Shown here: one piece after another, positions 43,856 through 56,759 of the stretch | Layout: the number at the start of each line of letters is the position of its first letter | How positions within the stretch are numbered: position 1 is the stretch's first letter | Origin: Phalacrocorax aristotelis | Lineage: Eukaryota > Chordata > Aves > Suliformes > Phalacrocoracidae | DNA: 64,000 nucleotides | Assembly (NCBI RefSeq): GCF_949628215.1 | Contig: NC_134298.1 | Location: 310,001-374,000 of the forward strand | Reading direction: 5' to 3' | Translations under genes and position numbers: made by a program | Notes under the pieces: generated by a model | What the model saw: the letters and a program-made list of their open reading frames with translations, nothing else | Database searches by the model: none | What the model was told of the DNA's origin: nothing

Positions 43856-44837
43856 GTATGTTCTTCATGTTCGAGTTCATGATTTTAATGTACAAATTCA
43901 TTTAGAGATCAGACGTCTCATCTTAACTGAACCTTTTTTTCCAAAAGATAGGCAAATAAAAGTAATAAAGGAACAGTGAAGCACTCCAGAAAAGAATCAG
44001 GCAGCGATATATCTTGACACATACACTTTTTTCCTGATTCAGTTCAAGGATGCTTTGTTTGATCCATTGAACATACTTATATGTTGTCATACAGCCCCAC
44101 TGTAATTTCATTTCCATGCTATGCATGTAACATCTCATTGTGTAACACATATTTTTGTACTGAGGCAAAAACCAGGAAAAAACCCAACCAACCAACCAAC
44201 CAACAAACCCAAAACAGCAATAGCCTTTCAAGAGCCACAAAAACACCACACAGAGACCGGTGAAAACTTGGGAAAGATGCTATGCATATGCTTGGATATA
44301 GCAACCAACTTCACAGAGGCCTGGTCATGACAATGTTTGATCAAAGTTACTTTGTACTATTTCATCTGGCAGGAAACTGTATGTCTACACTGCTGGGATC
44401 TATGACTAAATTAGGGCAGGTGATTCACCCAAGCTGCCTACGTGCTTGGAAAAATGTCCATAATCAAAGTCTGAGCAACTGTCTGATGCTCATCAGAAGT
44501 CCTGGTATTTCAGTCTCACAGAATAAATTGTTGTATTTTATTATCAGTTTCCTGTTACTCAAGAAGGAATACTCCCACACTAAAAAAACTGGATGAAGGC
44601 CCACAATTTGACTGTAAGGAAGGCTGTTGACACACAATTGACATACAATACAGCATTGCTGTGCTTAAACAGGTTCAGGAGGAATGTGAAGAGAGATGAG
44701 GTAGAGGAGGAAGAGAACAGGAGCTGCTGAAGTGGAGGGACTGAAAGCAGTGAGGTGAGTGCCGTGACTGGAGGGTTATAGGTGAGAGCAGCTAGGATAT
44801 AGTGGCTAACAAAGGTGGTTACGGGTGGACGTATTAT
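43856..44837. other. No gene recognised
   Basis: AT-rich DNA with a short AACC tandem run (CCAACCAACCAACCAACCAA at about 44187). No exon-like frame. Confidence 0.45.
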
Positions 44838-44945
44838 CCCAAAAAAGCAGGTTCGTTTGCCTGGTGTGCAAAACGCCAAACTACACACAGAGCAGAGGTA
44901 TTTTATTTAATTCATTTTTGTGCAGAGATTGGTGCTACATGGTAA
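44838..44945 (-). mobile_element. Probable LTR fragment shared with 23.5 kb
   Basis: Second copy of the segment at 23469-23575, with GTGTGCAAAACGCCAAACTA and TATTTTATTTAATTCATTTT. Same orientation, minor differences. Confidence 0.55.
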
Positions 44946-45419
44946 TTCAACAAAGCTAGCACACCACACCAAGACACTACAATGCATTCATACAGTTAAA
45001 TGTGTCAGTCACAGCTAATATTCACATGCCTCAGCTAAAAATTTGTTAATTTCTTTCTCACTTCAATGTAAAGGTACAGCTCACTTTTAATTTACTATGC
45101 ATGCTCAGAAAGTAAGGGGCTTATTGGGGGGGGTTGGTTCTGGCCTATGGGCCTGATTTTTAGTATTAAAATGAGGATAGTTCACCTAATGGGCACTTTG
45201 TTTTTGTTCCTGTCAACATCCCAGTTAGTTGTTCTCCTTGACTATAGACGTTATCACCCTGTTCTCAGCATCTTCTGAGGTGGGATGTTTGCTTCGATCA
45301 GCTTCTCAGCTCTCCTCAAGGATATAGTTGTAAAACAAGTGCTTCTCTATCTCTCAGTTCCTGTCTCTGGCCATCAAACTCTGTTTTGCCAGGTTTGCAT
45401 GGTTCATTGTTATGACTAT
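44946..45419. other. No gene recognised
   Basis: AT-rich DNA with a GGGGGGG run near 45127. It may include decayed CR1 text near 45250-45350, but I cannot support it. Confidence 0.35.
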
Positions 45420-45545
45420 GCACTGGAACAGGTTGCTCAGAAAGGTTGTGGTAAAAAAGTGTTTCCTGTTGTTCAGACAGAACTTCTTGTGGTTCATTTT
45501 CTGCCCATTGCCTCTTGCCCTGGCACTGGGCACCACCTGGAACGC
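45420..45545. mobile_element. Decayed CR1 fragments in opposite orientations
   Basis: GGAACAGGTTGCTCAGAAAGG resembles the plus-strand CR1 3' region, while TGCCCATTGCCTCTTGCCCT resembles CR1 in reverse. The junction suggests two old insertions head to head. Confidence 0.5.
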
Positions 45546-45899
45546 AATTCATTATCTCTGTGCGAGACAAGGGGATTTGATTGATCTGTCCATATCTAGA
45601 CATTTACAATGTGTATCACCAATGTGGGTAGGATTAGATTATGTTTTCACTGGCACCTGCTTCCATTTTAGTCTCCATGAGATAGCTTTCCTTGTTATCA
45701 TTTTTACTCCCAAAGGTTACAGTATGAGTAAAGCTGTATCTGCCAATGCATTATAGATCATAAAGTCATAAAATAGTTGAGGAATGTTGTGAGAAAATAG
45801 GATAAGAAAGCTCATGGGTTGGGATGAAGACAGGAACACTGCTTACCAACTACCATTGTGTGTAAAACACACAACTTAGTTTGTTGCCAATTAAAATAG

Positions 45900-46560
45900 G
45901 TTTGGATAGTGAGAAACAAACATTAAAACACATCTCTCCCCTCTTCCAATCTCAATTTCACTCCTTCACTCCATAGTCCCCTACCCTTCCCTGAGAGTGG
46001 AATGGGAGAGATTTATGGTCATAACATAGTGATTTCCCTCTGGTACTCCTTCCCTCTCACACTTTTCCCCAGCTCCAGCGCATATGCTCCCCATGGGTTG
46101 CAGATCTTCTTGGAAAAAATATGCCCTGATATGGATTCTCAATGGGCCACTTTTTCCATCAGGAAAATCTGCTCCAGTGTGGGCTTTTCCATGGGCTGCG
46201 GTTCCTTTCAGGAAAACTCAGTTCCACATGGGCTCTCCACAGGCTGCAGTGGATATCTGCACTGGCACTACAGAGTACATCCTCCATATCCTTCTCTGAC
46301 CTTGCTGTTTTCTCTGCTGTTTCTCACTCTTAGTTTTCCCTCTTCCTCTCTGTCTGATGTTTCTTGCCCATTCTTAAACATGTTTTCACAGAGGTGCCAC
46401 AGATGTCACTCATGGGCTCAGCATTGGCTAGAAATAGGTGTATTTTGGAAATATCTGGACCTGGCTCTATCCTGCATGGGGAAGCCCTTGGCCTCTTCTC
46501 ACAGATGCCACACCTACAGACCCCCTACTAACAAAGTCTTACTACCTTTCATCCAATATG
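45900..46560 (-). mobile_element. LTR, second ERV family
   Basis: Reverse-oriented LTR with repeated text of the type CCATGGGCTGC and GGGCTCTCCACAGGCTGCAG, then TTCTTAAACATGTTTTCACA, GCATTGGCTAGAAATAGG and an end CCTACTAACAAAGTCTTAC. The same family occurs in plus orientation at 60186-60440. The repeats of ~25-30 bp inside the LTR are characteristic. Substantially decayed. Confidence 0.75.
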
Positions 46561-47407
46561 CCCGTGTATTCCCGTATCTCTCTATTTTCCCATCCTTGTT
46601 CCTCCCCAGATCACCTTAATATCTCCCCTTACCCACTTTTGGTTCTTCCCATAAACATCCCATAATAAGTCTGTACAATGTCAAACTGCTCTTCCCTGCA
46701 TCACATAGGAGCCTTCCTATTGGCTCATCTTGATGAATTTTCCACCTGGGCCATGGGGCTGATTGCTGTCCTGTGATAGCAAGATGAAGAGTTTTTCAGA
46801 TTAGTCATACTCCCCCTCCCAACTTTCTTTCACTGTGCTCCTCTATGCATGTCAAGAGAACCATTTTATCCCATAACCTATCATTCTTAACTAACTATAA
46901 GTTAGTATCTATTCTTCAAGTTGGTTTTAAAGGAAAGAGAAATATTGTGATTTCATCTGATTTTAAATATCCAGATGTAAAAATGTTAATATCTAACAAT
47001 ATATGATCCCAGAATGGGGAATGGAGAAATATGTAAGATTCTATACCACTGTTCTTTTCATCACAGGAACAGTTCTACAGTATCAGAACAAGGATCAGTC
47101 TAGTCCTCTATCTATTCTCAAACAGTTGCCAGAAAAAATTGCCTACAGGGACAAAGACTGGGCAAGCATATATGATACGTCATCTAAGTATACTATATGG
47201 CTACTTTATCTTTCTGAACCTGATTTTTAATGTCTGCTATGTAATCCTCAACAGACCATTCTTCCAAATATTTATTCAATCTCCCTTTGAACTAATGTGA
47301 AATTTTCACATCTACAATGTTGTTTGGAAAGGAGTTCTGCATCTCCAACTATCCTTTTGTCATGTTTTAAGACCAAATGACAGTGTGGGTCTAAATGGAT
47401 TTGAATA
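46561..47407. other. No gene recognised
   Basis: AT-rich DNA. The part near 47270-47380 (GGAAAGGAGTTCTGCATCTC) may be an old unidentified repeat. Confidence 0.4.
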
Positions 47408-47918
47408 TGTCGTAGTTTAGCCAGCAGCTCAGCCCCACACAGTCGCTCGCTCCCTCCCCCACCGGTAGATGGGGGAGGGAATCAGAAGGGTAACGCTCGT
47501 AGGCTGGGATAAGAACAGTTTAATAATTAAAATAAAACAACAACAAAAATGAAACGGAAAGGAAAACAATGAGAGGTGCGAAACCTGCGGCGGGGTGGGG
47601 GGGGAAGGGAAATGAACCACCAAAACAAACCGCACATGACGCAGCGACTCACCACCCGCCCACCCAACATCACCAGTCCCTGAGCCACAACTGACACCCC
47701 TCCCACGTGCCAACTGCCCCAGCTAATAGACTGGTCATGGCATCACATGGTATGGAATGAATATCCCATTGGCTGGTTTGGGTCAGCTGTCTTGGCTGTG
47801 GCTCCGCCCCTCCCAGCCTCCCGCCAACGCGGCAGAGCGCGGGAAGCTGGAAAGGTCCCTGACCACCACAGGCACTACAGTGAAGAGAATTAACCCCTAC
47901 TCGGCCAAAACCAGCACA
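47408..47918 (-). mobile_element. Solo ERV LTR
   Basis: Reverse-oriented; ends are TGTCGTAGTTTAGCC and CGGCCAAAACCAGCACA. It is the same family as the solo LTR at 18818 and shares the GGCCAAAACCAGCAC end, TGGTATGGAATGAATATCCC and TTTAATAATTAAAATAAAAC. No internal sequence. No clear target duplication. Confidence 0.88.
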
Positions 47919-48080
47919 GATACCAGAGCAGTTTCATCACAGATACATAAAATTTTACAAATTACCCAAATTACCTGATTTTGGTGAGAGATGGCACAGA
48001 AAAAGAAACCAACTGGGTTAGCAGAATAGGTTTTTAATGCAACCTCCCCATTCTGTGGGAGAGAGGAAATGTAGTTCTGG

Positions 48081-48653
48081 TGACATTGCTTAACCCCAGT
48101 CAGCAACCAAGCACCACACAGCTGCTCGCTCACTCCCTGCCAGTTGGGATGTGGGAGAGAATCGGAAGAGTAAAAGTGAGAAAACATGTGGGTTGAGATA
48201 AAGACAGTCTAACAGGTAAAGCAAAACCTGCACACACAAGCAAAGCAAAAAAGGAATTAATTCACTCCTTCCCACAGACAGGCAGGTGCTCAGCCATCCC
48301 CAGGAAAGCAGGGCTCCATCACATGTAACGGTGTCTTGGGAAGACAAACGCATCACTCTGAATGTCCCCCCTCTTCCTTCGTCTTCCCCCAGATTTCTAT
48401 GCTAAGTATGACAGCATACGGTGTGGGATATACCTTTGGTCAGTTTGGGTCAGCTGTCCTGGCTGTGGCCCCCCCCAGCCTCTCAGGCACCCAGGAGAGC
48501 GTGGTGGAAAAGCCCTTGACTAGTGTAAGCACTGCTCAGCAACAACTAAAACATCTCTGCATTAACAACAGTGTTTTTAGCACAAATCCAAAACAGAGCC
48601 CCATACTAGCTATTATAACGAAAATTAACTCTATCCTAGCCCAAACCAAGACA
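48081..48653 (-). mobile_element. Solo ERV LTR, related subfamily
   Basis: Reverse-oriented, from TGACATTGCTTAACCCC to GCCCAAACCAAGACA. It has GTGAGAAAACATGTGGGTTG, CAGGAAAGCAGGGCTCCATC and GGTCAGTTTGGGTCAGCTGT. It lies about 160 bp from the previous LTR in the same orientation but belongs to a different subfamily, so they are separate insertions and not a provirus pair. Confidence 0.85.
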
Positions 48654-48789
48654 ACTTCATGTGTTAATGCTGTCAGTTATTCTAACTACACCTAAATCAT
48701 TCTAGCAGATAAACTTCTGAAAAAAGACTGCTTTGCTTCACTTGTTTTGAACTTCATTCCAAATATTTTCATTTAATTAACTCTGCTTT

Positions 48790-48925
48790 CATTGAAAGGT
48801 CATGGAAATGAGGGCAAGTCTGCAAATCCTCCAAAATGCAAATACTGCATCCATCTTCAAAATAGGCAAGAAGGACGATCTCAGGAACTACAGGCTGGTC
48901 CATCAAACTTTAAATTTTGTTTGAA
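48790..48925 (+). mobile_element. CR1 LINE fragment, short
   Basis: Sequence read as IFKIGKKDDLRNYRLV corresponds to the start of the CR1 reverse transcriptase (PIFKKGxxxDPGNYRPV type). Both ends are truncated. Confidence 0.65.
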
Positions 48926-51900
48926 TTCCTCTTGCTATTTTTTAATGGAAAACAACGTTTACAGGAGAGAAAAAAATTACACAAGAGTAAAAAGCTTTGA
49001 CAGACATTCCCCAGAATTCTTAAACAATGCCACCTCAACTTTTCTTTGATAAAAAACCACTTTTAAAAAGATCATTTGAGGAACAATTGCAATTCATCAT
49101 TGACTTATTAATTATACACAAAACTTTGCAATTTAGATTGTTTCAAGTGAAAAGTAAAAGTGTTTAGTATTAGCTTTGTGTCTTTCACAGTTTTTTCATA
49201 TAAGCAGGCTAATTGGTCCAGCAAAGAATGTCTTGTTTTGGTTGGTGTTGGGTTCTTTTTAATGAAATTTTCTGTTGCCTAGTGCTTTGACTACCTGTGC
49301 TGTACCTTGGGCTTCTTCAGGGGAGTACCATCAGAGGTGTAACATCCTCTGTAGAACGAAGAATTAACACGACCAGAAAACAAAGGAAACTAAGTGGGGT
49401 CAGTTTTTGTAGTTACACATCCAATACATCTGATGACATCTTAGTTGTGAGTTGTCTTCTCCCTGCAATGCATTCCATACTCCTGGTCCTTCAGCTGCTT
49501 ACAATGGGAACTGTATTAGAACACACAGTTACCTCTCTGTGTATTTTCCTGGTTTTTCTTTCAAAGGAAGCTGTGCTGTACATGGCATTGGTATAAATAC
49601 TCACATGTGATTCATAGTATATATAGTATGATATCTTACCATCTCTGGAGGCAATTTTGTGACTAAATAGGTCCAATGACACTTAAGATGACATTGTGTG
49701 CCTATCTAGAAAATAAAATCTGCATTTCATATACTTATCGTAGACACATCTACATAGATGTCTGTATTTAGATTTCTTAAACATGAACCAGTTCCTGTAT
49801 ATTTAATGACTAGATGTATAAACTGAAGGAGATTTTTTTAAAAAAGAAAAAATATTCTTGGAATGTCTCTTTTTATAAAAATAAAAGTGCAGAATTCCCA
49901 AACATTTCAGCAAATATAATTCCTACCTAGTCTTGTCTTCCTAATGTATTTTAGAGAAAGAACACTTGTTATTCTGTACAAAGCATGACAGGTATAGTTT
50001 CTGCTATGGTCTTTATTCCCCTGATCTCATTTGAGACTCTGTTTCTACTATGTACAATTACACATATAAATTAGCATCTGGAGATAATTACTGGAGATAA
50101 TGAGAGGTAATAAGCTTCCTCTCCCCCTTCATTTCTTTAATTGGCAAGGACTTTATTAGCTTGGGCCTTTTTGTACAAGGGAAGCTTTCCCAGAAGAAGA
50201 CACTGAGTACTTTAAAGGACAACCTTTCAGGTAGGTTAGAAAAAAATATATCTGATCCACTGCTCATTACAAGTGTTTAAAGGCCACATGCGTACTTGGA
50301 AACCCTGAACTGGTAAGTAAGTCTTAATGCTTTCTTACCATAACAGATATATAAATGAGGAAATCACATACCCATTATGGTGTAGCTTATTGGACTGAAT
50401 GCTTCAAAAAGCAATTATTCTTGGTTTTCCCATCCCATACTTTTTCATCATGAAAACTGCCAGATATGTCATATGGGATTATACCTGCAAGTCAAGAATA
50501 ATAGCAAAACACATCAAGTCTTTCTATTAAAATTTCCTCTTAATGAAAAAGCAAGTTTTTTCTTTCCTTGCCATTCCTTGCCTTGATTTTGATATTCTGT
50601 GTGTCTTGTAAATACAAAAACACCCACTGAGGTGTATCACATCAGTGTCTATTCTTTTTGACAAGTGACTTTTCTAATTGGAGATGTACAGGGTTTTTTT
50701 ATTAGGTTCAGTAAGAAGACATGAGTAGTAAAGACAGGTTAGAAGGAGCACTGTAGGGGCTGAATGTGAGGGTAGGTGCCTGATGATCTCTTGTGCCATT
50801 TTTGTTCTTCATTGAGCTTTAGACAGAGACTGCTATTCTCTGTGGGGAATATTTTTTTTGCCCAGGATCTCCTTTTATCATGGAACTTGCCCAGGACGTG
50901 TTCTGTGGAAAGGGATTTTTTTTTTCTTTTGGCTGGACAAAGACTATAGAAAAAGTATCCTGCTTGCCATTTCCCGAAATTCTTCTGGTTTTGTATTTGG
51001 AGAAAGAAGCTCCCAAAACTTTGTTCTGTGCCTCCAGTCAAATTTGTCATCCCTTAATTACTCAAAGGTCCATGCATGTTCACATCAGTGATGATACAAA
51101 ATAGCTAAAGACTATGTTACTGTTCTGAATAAATTAATGCATCTTTTGTACAGACATCTTTTTCTCTCATGCATACAAAAATGAGCATATATTAATGAGC
51201 TGTAAAATCTGAAAGTAAGCAGATTGGAATCAGGTATGGTTATGTGTTCGTTATTTGCTCTCATTTCCTTGAAAAGCAGTAAAAATAAACCTCACCTCCT
51301 GCATCTTAAATAATTTATAGTACAGACAACTACTTCAAGGTCAGTTAAGGAGCACTAAAATGGCCATGAAGAGAAATAGGCATTTCTAGAGTGCAAATAT
51401 GTGATGTGTTTTGGAAGAAGATATACCTACCTAAAGACAATATTATTCTCTAGTCTACCAATACTCAATTAATGCCTTAAGCGGATGTCCATTGATATTA
51501 TAAAAGGAATCTAGAGCAAAACAGGCAATAGAAACATGCAACATCTACTTTAAGCTATTGAAGTTAAACTACCAACTATATAGATGTCTAAATCGGAGCT
51601 AAGTGCAAATTGAAAATGAGAAAGAATTATTCTTCTCTTTCAAAGACAGGTGTTTAATACAAGTTAGATGAATCACGTACTGGAGGAGCCAGTCTTTAGA
51701 GTCACTAAATATTTCTTGCTTAAACATAAACTCCTAAAATCTGTAGCAAAAAGAGCTGTAATGTCTATAGCAGTCTCTTCCAATAAACTTCACTGGTGTC
51801 ACTGAAAAATACAGAGGTGGATAATTTCCTAATAGGAAATGAAGAATGTCCAACATTTGCAAAACTATGTGTTCAATTGATATTACATCCATGGTTTTAA

Positions 51901-52291
51901 CCTTTTTTATCTATATACTACCTGATTTTTTGTGGTGCTGTTTTCAGCAATGTGATTGTCAGCTGCCAGTCTCTGTGCTCTTCCATATTCCATCCTACAG
52001 GAAAATAGTGTGCATTACAGAGGTCTTCTGGAGGATTTTTTGGCTAAGTTTTGGGTTGTTTTTCCAGTGTTGCTATTGAAAGCAATATAACAAGTCATTG
52101 GAAACAATGTCATGTGTCCCTCTCACTTTCTCTCTTGTAAGAATTGTTGTTTCTATTTTGTAAAGTTTCCACAAGAAAGAGTTTACTAATTGCCCTAATT
52201 CTTCACATAAACATGCTTTTGTGGAACTCTTACATTTGCTATTTCTTCTGCTTTGACACCTGCAGGGATAGCTGTGGGCACCCAATATGGA
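48926..52291. other. Upstream region of the olfactory receptor, no gene recognised
   Basis: AT-rich DNA without CR1 or LTR that I can identify. Receptor genes often have one or more non-coding 5' exons; such exons cannot be recognised here, but an acceptor (GACACCTGCAG) lies 26 bp before the receptor start codon. Confidence 0.4.
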
Positions 52292-53227
52292 ATGAAGAAC
52301 CAAACTGATATCAATGAGTTCATTCTTCTGGGATTTTCATATGGGCTGCAGGTCCAGACCTTACTTTACCTGGTCTTTCTGGTCACCTACATGGTAACAA
52401 TCACTGAGAATGCAATCATCATCTTCGTGGTAAAAAGGAACCATCTACTCCAAAAGCCCATGTATTATTTCCTGGGGAACCTGTCCTTCCTGGAGATTTG
52501 GTATGTTACAGTAACATTGCCTAGGCTTTTATTTGGGTTCTGGTCACAGAGCATGACCATCTCATTCTCCAGCTGCATGACACAGTTATACTTCTTTATC
52601 TCCCTTATGTGCACTGAATGTGTCCTCTTGGCTGTAATGGCCTATGACCGCTATTTGGCTGTCTGCCATCCCTTGCGCTACCCAGCCATCATGACCCACA
52701 AGTTGTGCTTTCAGCTGTCGATTCTCTCATGGGCAGGAGGCTTTTCCATTTCCTTGGTCAAGGTGTCTTTTATTTCACGCCTCACGTTTTGTGGTCCACA
52801 AGTCATAAACCACTTCTTTTGTGACATCTCTCCAGTCCTGAACCTTTCCTGCACTGACATGTCCCTAGCAGAGACAGTGGACTTTGCATTAGCCTTGGTG
52901 ATCCTGCTGGTACCTCTCTTGATCATTGTTTTCTCCTACTGCTGTATCTTGTCAACTATCTTGTGTATGCCTTCAGCCCAGGGAAGGAGGAAAGCTTTTT
53001 CCACTTGTACCTCCCATTTCACTGTAGTCGTTATCTTTTTCTCAGCCACTCTCTTCATGTATGCCAGACCCAGGAGGATCCATCCATTCAACCTCAACAA
53101 AATAGTGTCTGTCTTTTATGCTGTATTCACTCCAGCACTGAACCCTCTAATCTATTGTCTGAGGAACACAGAGGTGAAGGAGATTCTGAGAAAGATCATA
53201 GGCACAAGCTGCTTTGCACACCAATAA
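52292..53227 (+). CDS. Olfactory receptor, class II, intact
   Basis: Single-exon seven-transmembrane odorant receptor of 311 residues. The start is taken at 52292 (MKNQTDINEFILLGF), because an upstream in-frame ATG at 52253 lies before a splice acceptor. Landmarks: N-glycosylation site NQT at residues 3-5; PMYYFLGNLSFLEIW at 56-70; Cys95 and Cys177 for the conserved disulfide; MAYDRYLAVCHPLRYP at 117-131; KAFSTCTSHFTVV at 234-246; NPLIYCLRN at 284-292. The FLEIWYVTVT and DMSLAETVDF blocks resemble family 6 and 11 receptors. The usual GN in the first helix is EN. It acts in the ciliary membrane of olfactory neurons through G-olf. Ligand unknown. Confidence 0.96.
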   Translation: MKNQTDINEFILLGFSYGLQVQTLLYLVFLVTYMVTITENAIIIFVVKRNHLLQKPMYYFLGNLSFLEIWYVTVTLPRLLFGFWSQSMTISFSSCMTQLYFFISLMCTECVLLAVMAYDRYLAVCHPLRYPAIMTHKLCFQLSILSWAGGFSISLVKVSFISRLTFCGPQVINHFFCDISPVLNLSCTDMSLAETVDFALALVILLVPLLIIVFSYCCILSTILCMPSAQGRRKAFSTCTSHFTVVVIFFSATLFMYARPRRIHPFNLNKIVSVFYAVFTPALNPLIYCLRNTEVKEILRKIIGTSCFAHQ

Positions 53228-56097
53228 GTTCCTAGGCTAAGGATCCAGAGGAACATGGACAGTAGTGTGAACTTTCCATCTTGAAATGTAGTTGAGTAAG
53301 ATCATTACAACTTGTTCATTGCTGACTCAGTCATCACTGTCTCGCTGCACTGAAGTCTGGCAAGGGAGAAATGGTATCATTGTTTCTATGTGGAAATGTT
53401 TCCTTCTCATTCATGAGGGTGCTTTGATGACTGAACTACACCTGGTTGTAAATTATTCTGCTACAACAGCAATAAAATAAGTCATACTAGAACCTTGGCT
53501 GATGCATAATTTCCTTCTAAAAATGAGATTTATAGATTTTGAAACCATGTAGGAACATTGGATATCATTGAAATTCAGTTGTCCAAATCCCTACAGACAC
53601 AAATAAAGAGAGCTAAAACACCTGTCAAAGAAATAGTTTGACTTCCTTATTCTATTACAATCTTACTGTATATAGAAAATATTATTCTTGCTGTACCTAT
53701 GCTATTTGTATAGCCATACCTTCACATTACCTCAGAGCTGGAATATGGTAGCATGTAGTAAACCTCACTTGAACACCATTGTACACTGAGGAATTAGTGA
53801 TCCATGTAATATTTAACCTGAGTAGGCCCAGGCATATGCTACATGTACAGCCTGGCCTTCAGGCCTTCGTTGTGCTGTTCATATCCATTGGATGCAGGAT
53901 AAACTTTACCAGCTGAATTTAACATTATAGCCTGGAATCAGCTCCCACTTGGTACCTATGATTACTCCACTTGTGTGTCTTAGCCTTGATCTAAAAGTGG
54001 AGCAAGAACTCCTTATGTGAACATCCTTTCTGTTTGACAGTAGGAATGCTAGATAGAATTGTTCCCTTTTAAGTAAATCCTATCATAGCTTGAGTGACCA
54101 AAAGAGGGTAAATTTTCCACAGATATATTTGCACAACATACTGTTCCCTGATTAGAGTCTGTTTGGTGCTGCACAACGTCTGACACGATGTAGGATTGTC
54201 TGTATCATCCAGTTTTTCTTTATAGGGTTACCTCCAATAAATGACATTTCAAGTGATACTTCACAGAGTCTGAGTCTCTTTCTTACTGGTATTGTAATGA
54301 ACATGCACCTCCAGGTGCAAAACACAGGGCTTGAGGCCACTGCATTCCCACCAGTACTAGGAGAACCATCTTACTCATATTGACCAGAACCAGTGTGAGA
54401 TCCGATGTGCAGTGTGTGCAGTCAAGGAATTAGGGCTCCAGTGTCACTAGGAGCTACACATAAAAAATTATGTTTCCCATGTGTGTTGCAGCAGTAGTAC
54501 TACTTTTCTCAAGTTTTTTTTAGCTGACTTATTTCAGTTTTTTCAGAATGTAAAAATAAATCTTATGGGAATTAAAAGGGCATCTACTATTTAGTCCTAG
54601 ACTGTTATCACCTAAATTTACACCTTTTTTTTTAGACTGATGTAAAACACTTGCCAAAAGGGTCTAAAATTGCTAGCCTGGTTAAAGACATCTACACAAA
54701 GATAACAATTCTTCTTCTTCAGAATGAAGCGTACAAAACAACAAAAACTTTTGTTGAAGAAGTGGTGATCATCCTGATACTGTTTGTTCCTAAGGAATAC
54801 ATTGGTCTCATACTGCAACAGTGAGTATTATTATTACTCAGTTAATAATTCTATGATATGTTGTAACTTTCTATCAATACTGAAAATCAGCACCCTTCAG
54901 ATTCCCATTTTTCCTAATAATAGCAAGCTGGATAATAACAAGATAGAGAAAATGGTATCATCATTAGGTTTTATTCCTGCTACAACAATGTTGTACTTCA
55001 AGAATTTTGAATATTTGAATTAACTCTTTCATAAGTATTATTGTTCTGTAAAATAATAATGAATTACTGTATATTAATTGTAATACCAAACCCACAATTA
55101 ATCTTAATGATAGCTGCTATAGGACCTATTTATTCTATATTATACTATAAACTTCTCCATAATATGCTTGAGCTTTTCTGTTTTTTTTAACAGTATGGTG
55201 TTGTAGACATGAACAACAATCTCATTCATAGGCCTCACAGAAATACAGAGGCATTTTGTGGTGCTGGTAATCTGACAAAAGAAAATATGAATTCGGATTG
55301 AGATAAAACTCACATGCCCAGTTGACATCACTGTAACAAAAGCACAGAAAGACTAATGTACATGTAGAGTTTTAGCGAGAATATCTATTCTCGGATAAAT
55401 TCCATCCATGAGCTACTAACTCACCTAACTTTAGTGACTGCAATGAACTCTCTAAACATATAAGTCTAGTGACAGTTGAAATGTCATAAGACAGCCAAAA
55501 TAGATGAGGTGGGCTGACAGTTGATTACCTAGTCTACTCATCTGGGCTCCCTTCAAAAGCTGAGGAAGGAGACATATCTCTAGAGGGTGATATATTGCAC
55601 ATAAGATATACCAGTAAGTAAAATGGATTAAGTTATTCTTTGCAAGTGCTTCTCCCTTTTCCTTCACTGAAGACTGTATAAGGAGCCAGGAGGAATGATT
55701 TTGACTTTTCTTATAATATTTAGAAAACTAGATGTAAGGTGAGGAATATTTTAAGATGGAAAAGGTGCCAGAATAGAAAGGGCTTACTTTCATCTAAGAT
55801 TTATTATTACTATTACTGTAATGGTTGTTTTCTTTATTAATTATCTTAAGTAACATACAAGAAAAAATAAAAATGAAGAATATTGTGTAGGGTTTTTTAA
55901 AATGGATTAGGAAAAGAACCAAGACTATTTCAGACCTTCACCTTAGGTCTTTCTGACATTAATCACAGACCAGAATAAAAACGAAAGTGTTATGTGAAGA
56001 AAACCATTATTAGGTTTATGGACTTTTTCCTTATTTTTTTCCTTTCTTTTTTACAGGTCTTTATGCATTTTTTTTATTTGCTTACTGCTTTTACTAT
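53228..56097. other. AT-rich DNA between receptor loci, no gene recognised
   Basis: No frame beyond chance length and no recognisable CR1 or LTR. It may include the 3' untranslated region of the receptor (AATAAAATAAGTC near 53470 is a possible polyadenylation signal). Confidence 0.45.
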
Positions 56098-56759
56098 CTA
56101 TTGTTCCCTATTGTTTATTCTGATGGTAGATTTTGCTTCCTGATTTCTCAAAGTGTAGATGAAAGGATCTAAAACAATAGTTACAGCATTATATATGAAG
56201 GTGAACAACCTGCCTTGCTCAGATTAGCCTCCTGAGGAGGGTTCAGTGTGAATACAACCAGATGCAGGTAGGAAAGAAGGTAAAGGTAGGAAAGCAATAT
56301 TACAATGAGGGTTCCGAGAGACAAGGTGGAGGAGATTCAACATGACCATCTTGCAGTGCAGAGGGTTGCAGATAGCCATGTAGCAATTATAAGCCATGAT
56401 AGCCAGCAGGGTGACTTCAGGGTTGCCTGGAAAGTGAAGGAAATGGAGTTGGGACAGGCAACTTGCAAAGGAAAATAATTTTTACCTTAAGAGAAAACCA
56501 GGCAGTGTCCTAGGTAAAGTACTGAGCACTAAAGTTGCTGTGGAGTAACTGTTGTCCAGGCAGGAGAGAGTCCCCAGGAAAAAGTACATAGCTGCATAGA
56601 GCATAGGTTCGCCTAGCACCCCAGTAACAAAATGGCTGCATTCACCACTAGGCTGGGTAGGCAATGAAGCAGGAAGAGGATAAGGAGGAAGTCCTGCAAT
56701 TCCCAGGTGTTGGTCAGACACAGAAGAACAAATACGTTAACTTTTGTCTGGCTGCCCAT
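56098..56759 (-). pseudogene. Olfactory receptor pseudogene
   Basis: Pieces of a receptor in order on the minus strand: an N-terminal part (MGSQTKVNVFVLLCL, then TNTWELQDFLLILFLLHCLP) from 56759; a second-helix part with PMLYAAMYFFLGTLSCLDN in another frame; IMAYNCYMAICNPLH (the DRY region with Asp-Arg replaced by Asn-Cys) at about 56345-56400; and the seventh helix FIYNAVTIVLDPFIYTLRNQ, ending at a stop at 56098. It has at least two frameshifts. The region from the fourth to the sixth helix is reduced to about 100 bp, so an internal deletion removed it. Not functional. Confidence 0.87.

Noticed and set aside
47408-48653. The two neighbouring minus-strand LTRs as a provirus pair.
   Set aside because: They belong to different subfamilies and are only about 160 bp apart, with no primer site or coding sequence between them.
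52253-52291. Upstream in-frame ATG at 52253 as the receptor start.
   Set aside because: It precedes a likely splice acceptor (GACACCTGCAG), and receptors of this class normally begin a few residues before the NxT site, which fits 52292.
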